Below, piece after piece: positions 16,139 to 23,540 of a DNA stretch of 43,148 nt. Position 1 is the first letter of the stretch, and each line of letters begins with the position of its first letter. The notes under the pieces are model-generated. The model ran no database searches, had not been told where the DNA came from, and saw only the letters and a program-made list of their open reading frames with translations. This DNA comes from Candidatus Rokuibacteriota bacterium. GTDB lineage: Bacteria > Bacteroidota > Bacteroidia > Flavobacteriales > Flavobacteriaceae. The DNA is taken from the NCBI GenBank assembly GCA_900299425.1, contig OMJU01000021.1:1-43148 (forward strand). The letters are read 5' to 3'. Both the position numbers and the translations under genes were made by a program.

Positions 16139-18943
16139 TTATAAATTATTAATTGTCCATGATAAGTAATACATAGAACCAATATTTCCAGTTCCAAATG
16201 CCTGAGTATACTCATTACCCAAGGCGTTTACTGCCCCTAACTTAAAGGTCGATTTTAAGAAGTTTGGCATTCTGTAGTTGACTTGGAAGTCTAATACGTT
16301 ATAGGCTGGAATATCCCCATCGCCAAAACTAGCTTCCCACTTATAGTCACCGATGTAACGCCATGCAGTATTGAACCCTAAGTTTTCGATTACTTCTGTG
16401 TTACCGAAAGAGAATCTGAATTTATCTCTTGGCGTATTGAAGTTTGTTCTGAAATCAGGATTACCTCCTTCGCGATCTTGCATCGCATAAGTATAGCTGG
16501 CACCCAAATCGTAACCGCCGAACACTTTTGCTGAAAGTCCAAGGCTTCCTCCATAAGAATTGATTTCCTCTTCAGAGTTCGTGTAGACCTGGTAGACTTG
16601 ATAGTCTCCGTTTGCGATTGCAGCCACAGCTAGCGGCGTACCGTTAGGCAAAGTTTCCGTCAAAGCCACATCTCCATAAAATGGTGAAATTACCGTTTCG
16701 TTTGAGATGAAGTCATTATAAGTGTTGTAATACCAGTTAAAGTCTACAATTAACTTGCCGAGTTTACCACGGTATCCAAAGTCGATAGAACGTACCTGCT
16801 CAGGCTTAACGTAGTTTGAATTCGCTACACTCAAAGCTCCAGGATTTCCAGTTGCTGCAAAGCTTTGTACTGAACTTGCATAGAAAGAATTATTATATGC
16901 CCCAGTTCCATCAACGCTCAAAGATGCCGCTCCGGTAATCGCTTGTCCTGTAGTACTCAATCCGTACTCACGCACATCGCGCTCCGGGTTATTGACAGCA
17001 CCCCCAACTAAGATGGCACGTCCTACGTCTAATCCGATGTACAAATCTTGAGTGGTTGGATTTCTAAATCCAGTCTGTATAGACGCACGAATATTATGAT
17101 TGTCATTTAAAGTAAAACCAGCCGCTAAACGAGGCGAGAAAAAGCCATCAAATAATTCAGACTTATCGTAACGAACAGATCCGGTTAATTTAAGATCTAG
17201 GTTATCTGCCAAATTGAATTTCTTTTGTCCCTGAGTATAAATCCCAAGTTCTGAATAGTCAATTGGCCCATCAGCATCCGTATATATGGTTCCCGAAGAG
17301 TTCAAGCTATAGGTTCTAAATGACCCCCCGACTTGAATTTCCACTGGTTTGAAAATTTCAGAGAAATTATAATTGTAGTCCGCGTGGTAAATTTTTGAAT
17401 TGTCTTGGAACTTTGACCCACGAGAAAAGTCAGCATCACTGATGACAGAGTCAAATGCGTTTTGATACTCCGCTGAACCTGGCACATAACGACCTGTATC
17501 GGCTGTTTGTCTTGCAAAATCATGCGCTTGATCAGGCGTCAAACCAGCGTAAAGCTGCGACTGTACAAAAGCCCCAACATACTCCCCAAACCATGTGGCG
17601 TCATCTTTCCATGAACGGTTGATATTAATTCCTGTAAAGACCATATCATAACTGTCTCCAGCGTCGTCTGTTGTCATGTAAGCACGCGCAAAGAAGTTAT
17701 CATTTTTGACTTCTAATTTATGCTGAGTCATCACAAAATTATCGATGGCATAACGGTTTGCTCCTTGATAAAGCGTAGAACCAGTACCGTATTTACCGAC
17801 GTAAGAGAATTCTAAATCATCCTCAAATGGACGATAGTATACCCCCCAATCGGCTTTAATACTTTCTGCAGTATAATCGGTCAAATCGATTTCGTTATAT
17901 CCAGTACGGCTGACATTTACCGAAGGAACGAGCTGCTCTGCTCCTGAAGGAAGAATTCCTAGTCCTACCAAGGCTTGTGCAACCCCATTGATGTTAGTGG
18001 AAACCTCATCTCCATAGACGTTTACCCCGTCATAGTTGATGTCAGCACGTGAGGCTCCAGTCCCTACTTTTCCGTCGTAATTGTTTGCACCCCAATCAGT
18101 ACCACTGAGGTAACCTCCATTGATTTTTACAGCGAGTTTATCACTGAACTTGTGACCCACTCGGAAGTTTACGTCTGTATATGGGTTATCGCCTACAAAG
18201 GTTTGTGAAGTCTGGCCTTGTTTAAGTGAAACACTGATGCCTTGATGGTCAAATGGATTTTTACTCACCATGAATAAAATTCCATTAAATGCGTTTGCTC
18301 CATAAAGTGCAGAAGCGGCTCCAGGGAGGATCTCCACGCTTTGGACATCAGTATCGGTCATCCCAAGTAAGTTCCCCAGAGGAAAGTTCAAGGCTGGTGC
18401 CGAGTTATCCATACCGTCAACAAGCTGCATGAAACGCGTGTTTGCAAAGGTGGCAAATCCGCGAGTGTTGATTGATTTAAAGGTCAAACTGTTGGTGTTG
18501 ATGTCTACCCCTTTTAAATTTTCAAGGCCATCGTAAAAATCTGCAGAGGCAGTATTTTTAATTTCCTTTAACCCAAAACGCTCAATGGTCACAGGGGACT
18601 CAAAAATACGTTCTGGTGTTCTAGAAGCTGATACAACCACTTCATCGAGTTCAGACCCTTCAATCAGGGTAACACTCAAAGATTGATTATTCGCAGTTAC
18701 GGCAACTTTTTGAAGGGCATAACCAATAATTGAAACTTCTAGATTAAAAGGCGGCTCGGCATCTACCAACAAGGAAAAATTACCGTCAAAATCGGTTGCT
18801 GTTCCCGCTGTAGTGCCTACAGCAACAACATTAGCTCCTACTACAGGAACCCCCGCCTCATCAACCACTGTTCCGCGAACATTGGTCTGCGCATAAGTAA
18901 TGCAACTCAAAAACAAGCCGCAAACAAACAATACGTTTTTCAT
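16139..18943 (-). CDS. TonB-dependent receptor with CarboxypepD_reg-like N-terminal domain
   Basis: Outer-membrane receptor of 934 aa. A signal peptide (1-18, SCITYAQ) precedes a carboxypeptidase-regulatory-like beta domain (about 22-95, VRGTVVDEAGVPVVGANV, ATDFDGNFSL), a plug domain (about 105-230, ELDEVVVSASRTPERIFE, LYGANAFNGILFM) and a long barrel ending YYLSWTINNL. This layout is the Bacteroidota type that imports oligomers or complexes. A SusD-type partner is absent; instead an SGNH lipoprotein follows by 5 bp. The substrate is unknown. Upstream (18944-19157) no exact TAnnTTTG was found; TATATTTA is a near match. Confidence 0.93.
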   Translation of the reverse strand: MKNVLFVCGLFLSCITYAQTNVRGTVVDEAGVPVVGANVVAVGTTAGTATDFDGNFSLLVDAEPPFNLEVSIIGYALQKVAVTANNQSLSVTLIEGSELDEVVVSASRTPERIFESPVTIERFGLKEIKNTASADFYDGLENLKGVDINTNSLTFKSINTRGFATFANTRFMQLVDGMDNSAPALNFPLGNLLGMTDTDVQSVEILPGAASALYGANAFNGILFMVSKNPFDHQGISVSLKQGQTSQTFVGDNPYTDVNFRVGHKFSDKLAVKINGGYLSGTDWGANNYDGKVGTGASRADINYDGVNVYGDEVSTNINGVAQALVGLGILPSGAEQLVPSVNVSRTGYNEIDLTDYTAESIKADWGVYYRPFEDDLEFSYVGKYGTGSTLYQGANRYAIDNFVMTQHKLEVKNDNFFARAYMTTDDAGDSYDMVFTGININRSWKDDATWFGEYVGAFVQSQLYAGLTPDQAHDFARQTADTGRYVPGSAEYQNAFDSVISDADFSRGSKFQDNSKIYHADYNYNFSEIFKPVEIQVGGSFRTYSLNSSGTIYTDADGPIDYSELGIYTQGQKKFNLADNLDLKLTGSVRYDKSELFDGFFSPRLAAGFTLNDNHNIRASIQTGFRNPTTQDLYIGLDVGRAILVGGAVNNPERDVREYGLSTTGQAITGAASLSVDGTGAYNNSFYASSVQSFAATGNPGALSVANSNYVKPEQVRSIDFGYRGKLGKLIVDFNWYYNTYNDFISNETVISPFYGDVALTETLPNGTPLAVAAIANGDYQVYQVYTNSEEEINSYGGSLGLSAKVFGGYDLGASYTYAMQDREGGNPDFRTNFNTPRDKFRFSFGNTEVIENLGFNTAWRYIGDYKWEASFGDGDIPAYNVLDFQVNYRMPNFLKSTFKLGAVNALGNEYTQAFGTGNIGSMYYLSWTINNL

Positions 18944-19110
18944 AATTTGATTAGTTAAAATTTGTTAAATATACTTATAAATATTGCTGATTCCGCAGTA
19001 TACCTGTGGTTTTTTTGCTCTAATTACAAGTATTGAAACAGAGTTTGCCCAAAAAAAGTTCCAGCTTCTTTAGCAATCATTCACCGATAAATAATTACAA
19101 TCCAGTGTTC

Positions 19111-19122
19111 TAGTGCGCACTA
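19111..19122. repeat. 12-bp perfect palindrome TAGTGCGCACTA in the spacer before the large TonB receptor
   Basis: TAGTGCGCACTA is fully self-complementary and is flanked by CCAG (19102-19105) and CTGG (19126-19129). It lies 35 bp past the aminotransferase stop and about 170 bp before the receptor start. No T run follows on either strand, so a protein-binding site or a weak terminator are both possible. Confidence 0.4.
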
Positions 19123-19157
19123 CTGCTGGGTAACATTGCCTTTACAATCGGAGGAAA

Positions 19158-20057
19158 TCAGTAATTCAAGGGCTGACAAAAATTGCGGATTGACGTTTTA
19201 AACAATCCCAATACATGCTGCAAATCTGGGTGGTCTTTGGCAATCACGCGACCGTCAATTTCCACCACTGGAGTCAACTCACCCATGGTCCCCGTGGCAA
19301 AAACTCCGTCCGCATTATAAAACTCAGACAAACTCAGGTCGGCCTCTTGGCATGGGATTCCATTGCTTAGACAAATCTCCATAACCGTTTTTCGTGTTAT
19401 CCCAGGAAGACAAGCATGAGCGTAAGGGGTATAAACCACCCCATTTTTAAGGGCAAACAAATTACTGCCGTTGAGCTCAGCGACAAAGCCGCGCTCATCG
19501 AGCATGAGTCCCGCATCTTTACCTGCCACATTGGCTTGGATTTTGGCCAAAATATTGTTGAGCAAATTGTTATGGTGGATTTTACTGTCCAAAAATTGCG
19601 GTCCATTTCGGCGCTGACTGCTCGAGATGACTTTTATCCCGGAGTTATTATCGTAAACGAGTGGTTTCCACTCGGCCAAAACGATCAAACAAGACCCATT
19701 TTGATTCAGACGTGGATCCATGCCACTGGTAATCTTTTCTCCACGGGTTAAGGTCAAACGAATATGGGTATCATCGGTCATTCCATTGGCCTTAAGGGTC
19801 TTATCAATTGCTTCCATGACCTGGGCCTTTGTAGGAATATGTGTGAAAGCCAAAGTCTTGGCCGAAGCCAAAAGCCGATTTAAGTGGTCGTCCAAACAAA
19901 CGATACCTTCAGGATAAACGCGGAGCCCTTCCCAAACGGCATCTCCTCCTTGGACTGCGCTGTCAAATACAGAGATTTTTGCCTCATGACGGGGATACAA
20001 TCGATCTTTAATCCAAACTTGGATTTCGTTGTTACGGGGGTCAAATTTTTGCAGCAT
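19158..20057 (-). CDS. Class IV aminotransferase (branched-chain/D-amino-acid aminotransferase-like)
   Basis: PLP enzyme of the BCAT / D-amino-acid transaminase / aminodeoxychorismate lyase fold, 299 aa. Family blocks include GDAVWEGLRVYPEGIVCLDDHLNRLLASA, the likely PLP lysine in LDSKIHHNNLLNNILAK (K159), and LNGSNLFALKNGVVYTP. Sequence alone does not settle whether it acts on branched-chain, D-amino or other substrates. Its first 17 bases overlap the end of the sulfotransferase-like gene, so the two are coupled. The pair corresponds in order and size to a plant fusion protein (see findings). It is not next to any ilv or leu genes. Confidence 0.9.
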   Translation of the reverse strand: MLQKFDPRNNEIQVWIKDRLYPRHEAKISVFDSAVQGGDAVWEGLRVYPEGIVCLDDHLNRLLASAKTLAFTHIPTKAQVMEAIDKTLKANGMTDDTHIRLTLTRGEKITSGMDPRLNQNGSCLIVLAEWKPLVYDNNSGIKVISSSQRRNGPQFLDSKIHHNNLLNNILAKIQANVAGKDAGLMLDERGFVAELNGSNLFALKNGVVYTPYAHACLPGITRKTVMEICLSNGIPCQEADLSLSEFYNADGVFATGTMGELTPVVEIDGRVIAKDHPDLQHVLGLFKTSIRNFCQPLNY

Positions 20058-20793
20058 GATTGTTTTTATTTAAAAGTACTTTGTGTTTTAGTTTATGATA
20101 ATAAGGCAAAGCCTGCTTATAGACTTCGTCCAGATGAGCGTTCCAAAGCCCTGACCCCTGAGTGATTTTTGGTTTGGAAAAGCCGGTGCTTCGATGAACA
20201 TTATTATACCAATATGGCGCCCAGATGCCATCGGCGGCAATAGGCCCCTTAGGCCATTGACACATTTGGGAGTAAAAATCAATACCTAGGGCCTGGCAAA
20301 GTTGATTTAAATATACAGGAGGATCAATCATGAGTTCATCACTTTCAATAACGGTGTAAGTGAAGTTTTCTTTGTCAAAAAATTCCATAAGTTCCCAAGC
20401 CCGTTTAATGCCAATGGCATCCAAATCTGGGTGCTCAATCACCTTGGCAAAAGACTGCAAAAGCTTTTTTGGGTCTCGAATCAAAATCACGTTTTGCCAA
20501 TGGTTCATGTAAAATGGTTGCTGCTCAAGGCAGTGATGGGCCATGTTTTTTACAAAGACATTTTGTGTTGCAGCCCGCGCGTGAATTTGATCCAATACCG
20601 CCTGATGATTTTGCGGCATAGTGTCGAGAATTTCCTGTTCCATGGGGTGAGGTTCCCGGTCCTTTACATGAGCTAAATAGTATCCGTAAAAAGGCTCATC
20701 CAATACAAAAAAATCAGGGCGCTGTGCAAAGGAGTACATCAAGGCCGTAGAAATATTGCGCGGACCAGAAATTAAATGAATTACTTTATTCAT
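20041..20793 (-). CDS. Sulfotransferase-like P-loop protein
   Basis: The 250-aa protein begins MNKVIHLISGPRNISTALMYSF, where SGPRNIST resembles the 5'-phosphosulfate-binding loop of PAPS-dependent sulfotransferases, and NVILIRDPKKLLQSFAK matches the 3'-phosphate-binding IRDP segment. Typical family members move sulfate from PAPS to a hydroxyl or amine. No PAPS synthesis genes are nearby, so another nucleotide-linked activity is possible. It is the first gene of the pair with the class IV aminotransferase (17-bp overlap) and diverges from glycerate kinase over 114 bp. Confidence 0.82.
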   Translation of the reverse strand: MNKVIHLISGPRNISTALMYSFAQRPDFFVLDEPFYGYYLAHVKDREPHPMEQEILDTMPQNHQAVLDQIHARAATQNVFVKNMAHHCLEQQPFYMNHWQNVILIRDPKKLLQSFAKVIEHPDLDAIGIKRAWELMEFFDKENFTYTVIESDELMIDPPVYLNQLCQALGIDFYSQMCQWPKGPIAADGIWAPYWYNNVHRSTGFSKPKITQGSGLWNAHLDEVYKQALPYYHKLKHKVLLNKNNHAAKI

Positions 20794-20907
20794 GTGCTAA
20801 AATTAATCAATCAAATAGGATTTCATGGACCGAAAAGACGATAGTTCTGACTGAGGTGTATTTTGTAACTTTAACACCATGAGCCATTCTGTGATTAAAT
20901 CAGTGTC

Positions 20908-22059
20908 ATGAGTAAAAGGGTGATAATCGTTTGCGATTCTTTTAAAGAAAGCCTCGATGCCACTGCTGTGGCTCAGGCTATAGCTCGTGGCATCGGCGCT
21001 GCCGATGCCACGGCGCGCTGTACACTTATGCCGTTTTCTGATGGTGGCGAGGGTGCCATAACGGTATTGGAACAGGCCGTCGTCGCGGGGACGGTCTCTG
21101 GAGGCCAGCGGGTGGCCTGTCCGACGCAAGACGCCCTTGGACGCCCGATTACCGCCGAATATTTTCGCTTTACCCTCCGGCCCGCGGCCTGGATTGAACT
21201 CTCCGCGGCCAGCGGCATTCATTTAATCGAACCGCCGGCCCGCGATCCCAAGATCACCTCGACTTACGGCACGGGCCTGCTTATTCGCCATGCAATAGCG
21301 CATGGCGCCAAAGAAATAATTCTGGGCGTAGGGGGCAGCGCGACTAATGATGCCGGAGCCGGCATCATTCAAGCTCTAGGAGGCAAACTTTTGGATAAAA
21401 ATGGCCGCGATTTACCTCCAGGAGGAATGGCCTTATCTCATCTTCACACCATAGAACTTCCCGATGGTCTGGAAGGTATAAACTGGCGTATTGCCTGCGA
21501 TGTCAATAATCCCTTACTTGGGCCCAATGGCGCAAGTCACACCTATGGTCCCCAAAAAGGAGGCAGTGCCCAAGACATAGATCAATTAGAACAGGCCCTA
21601 GCGCATTTTGCCCATAAAATTCAGGACCACTTGGCCATTACTGTATCAGATATTCCCGGTGGAGGAGCAGCCGGAGGCACGGCTGCCGGATTGCATGGGT
21701 TTTTTAGTGCAACGCTGATTTCGGGCTTTGAGCTCTTGAGTACCATGACCGCTTTAGAACAACAAATAGAAAAAAGTGATATCCTTATCACGGCCGAAGG
21801 CCGCATCGATCATCAATCCCTAACCGGCAAAGTGCCGATTTCTGTCGCAAAACTGGGTAAAAAGTATCAGAAACCTGTCATTGGAATCGCAGGATCCATT
21901 GAGCTCCCTTACATCAGCTACAAAGAAGTAGGGCTGAGCAGTCTTTTTAGCATTCAAAACGGCCCTATGAGCTTAGAAGATTCTAAAAATAACGCTACAC
22001 GACTCATTGAAGATACCGCATATCGCATCTGGTCTTTAATCAAAACCACAAGAGGATGA
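20908..22059 (+). CDS. Glycerate kinase (GlxK/GarK family)
   Basis: Phosphorylates D-glycerate to a phosphoglycerate that feeds lower glycolysis. The 383-aa length and the motifs IIVCDSFKESLDA, LMPFSDGGEG, LGVGGSATNDAGAGIIQALGG and ITAEGRIDHQSLTGKVP are diagnostic. Its last four bases overlap the GntP permease gene, giving an uptake-plus-kinase unit. The first part is much richer in GC than the rest (hand count 64 % for 21061-21240 against 42 % for 21841-22020) and carries alternative hairpins. In this family the product may be 2- or 3-phosphoglycerate; the GarK-like members make 2-phosphoglycerate. Confidence 0.95.
   Translation: MSKRVIIVCDSFKESLDATAVAQAIARGIGAADATARCTLMPFSDGGEGAITVLEQAVVAGTVSGGQRVACPTQDALGRPITAEYFRFTLRPAAWIELSAASGIHLIEPPARDPKITSTYGTGLLIRHAIAHGAKEIILGVGGSATNDAGAGIIQALGGKLLDKNGRDLPPGGMALSHLHTIELPDGLEGINWRIACDVNNPLLGPNGASHTYGPQKGGSAQDIDQLEQALAHFAHKIQDHLAITVSDIPGGGAAGGTAAGLHGFFSATLISGFELLSTMTALEQQIEKSDILITAEGRIDHQSLTGKVPISVAKLGKKYQKPVIGIAGSIELPYISYKEVGLSSLFSIQNGPMSLEDSKNNATRLIEDTAYRIWSLIKTTRG
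20955..21012 (+). repeat. Three-copy inverted/direct repeat set inside the 5' end of glycerate kinase
   Basis: CGATGCCAC occurs at 20955-20963 and again at 21003-21011, with its inverse GTGGCATCG at 20988-20996 between them. The second and inverse copies form a perfect 12-bp hairpin with a 3-nt loop (20986-21012), and the first copy could pair with the same arm instead. Confidence 0.6.
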
Positions 22060-23438
22060 CACTGACTTTGTTTTTACTAGCCCTCACGGTCTTGTGGATT
22101 ATTATCGGGACCACGAAATTTAAACTTCATCCATTTTTTGTTTTGCTTTACGCAGCTATCGGCCTAGGATTATTGGCCCAAATCCCTGCGGAATCGCTGA
22201 TTCCACTCATTACCAAGGGATTCGGAAAAACATCCGAAAGCATTGGCCTACTTATTGTTTTTGGCACATTGATTGGCCTTTTCTTAGAGCAATCCGGAGC
22301 CACAAAGACCATAGCCCACAGCATTTTAAAAAGTCTGAGTCGACTTCCTTTACCTTATGCCATCAGTGCTATTGGTTATGTGGTTGCGATTCCGGTGTTC
22401 TGTGATTCAGCCTTTGTCATTTTATCGGCGTTAAACAAGACCCTTGCAAATGAGAGCAAAACCCCTCGATTAGCCCTCACTATTGCCTTATCTACAGGGC
22501 TTTTTGCCCCACATGTTTTAGTACCACCCACCCCTGGGCCGCTAGCAGCCGCGGCTCAACTCGAGTTGCAAAACCTTGGGTTACTCATTGTTTTGGGGGG
22601 GCTGGTAGCCCTTATATTGGTTTTGGTAGGTGGTTTTTACGCCCAACACCTTGCCAAAAATGTCCGTGTTCAAGATACTCACAAAACTCCTCTGGATAAG
22701 GCCTCCAGCAGCGCCCAAGAAAACTCGGCTTCTGATGCGCCACAAAATTCCACAAAAGTATTGCCCGGTATCTATCATGCCTTGAGCCCAATTGTAATCC
22801 CAATTTTATTGATGGCCTTGGGTAGTATCATGAAATATACTGCACCAAATCTCGGCCCTATCAATGACATTATCACCCTTATGTGTGCCCCTGACGCAGC
22901 CTTATTTATCGGGGTATTATTGGCCATGAATTTGGGTTTTGATAACCAAGACAATTCTTCAAAATACACGCTGATTCAGCAAGGTCTAAAAATAGCTGCG
23001 CCTATTTTGCTAATTACTGCCATGGGGGGTGCATTGGGAGGTGTAATCAAAGAACTTCCTCTAACAGAATACCTCAGCGGTTACAGTGCTCTGGAGCAAT
23101 TTGGACTGATATTGCCTTTTGGTATAGCGGCTTTATTAAAAACAGCACAGGGATCTTCCACTGTGGCCATCATCACCACCGCCTCCATTATTTTCCCTAT
23201 TTTAGGTCAACTCGGCTTGACCTCGGAGCTCGACAAAGTTTGGGCCATCATCGCCATAGGTACTGGTTCGATGACTGTATCACACGCCAATGATTCATAT
23301 TTTTGGATCGTCTCCCAGATGGGCGAAATCGATGTAAAGACGGCCTACAGACATCATACCTTAGCCACCTTGATTCAGGGCTTCACTGGGCTAGTGGTAG
23401 TGAATTTACTTTTTTATCTCAGCAAACTTTGGGTGTAA
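22056..23438 (+). CDS. GntP-family permease (gluconate/glycerate-type)
   Basis: Inner-membrane proton symporter of 460 aa with about 12 hydrophobic segments. Family features include GFGKTSESIGLLIVFGTLIG, the VIPVFCDSAFVILSALNKTLA block, the PHVLVPPTPGPLAAA motif and the C-terminal AQGSSTVAIITTASI / MTVSHANDSYFWIVSQM segments. Substrates in the family are gluconate, glycerate and related hydroxy acids. Translational overlap with glycerate kinase makes glycerate the most likely cargo here. A hydrophilic loop near residues 210-235 is Ser/Ala/Gln-rich. Confidence 0.92.
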   Translation: MTLTLFLLALTVLWIIIGTTKFKLHPFFVLLYAAIGLGLLAQIPAESLIPLITKGFGKTSESIGLLIVFGTLIGLFLEQSGATKTIAHSILKSLSRLPLPYAISAIGYVVAIPVFCDSAFVILSALNKTLANESKTPRLALTIALSTGLFAPHVLVPPTPGPLAAAAQLELQNLGLLIVLGGLVALILVLVGGFYAQHLAKNVRVQDTHKTPLDKASSSAQENSASDAPQNSTKVLPGIYHALSPIVIPILLMALGSIMKYTAPNLGPINDIITLMCAPDAALFIGVLLAMNLGFDNQDNSSKYTLIQQGLKIAAPILLITAMGGALGGVIKELPLTEYLSGYSALEQFGLILPFGIAALLKTAQGSSTVAIITTASIIFPILGQLGLTSELDKVWAIIAIGTGSMTVSHANDSYFWIVSQMGEIDVKTAYRHHTLATLIQGFTGLVVVNLLFYLSKLWV

Positions 23439-23540
23439 AAAATACATCACAAAATCGGGGAACCTAAGTAATACACCTTTGGTAATAAAACACTTGAAAA
23501 CCTCAGTAAATAAGGGGAAATCAACCCGGATATCTGCGGC

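Noticed and set aside
20803-21222. 139-aa and 81-aa minus-strand ORFs opposite the glycerate kinase gene
   Set aside because: They are antisense shadows favoured by the GC-rich 5' part of glycerate kinase; the plus-strand protein has complete family motifs.
23439-23540. Terminator between gntP and glmS
   Set aside because: I looked for a GC-rich stem followed by a T run on either strand and found none convincing.
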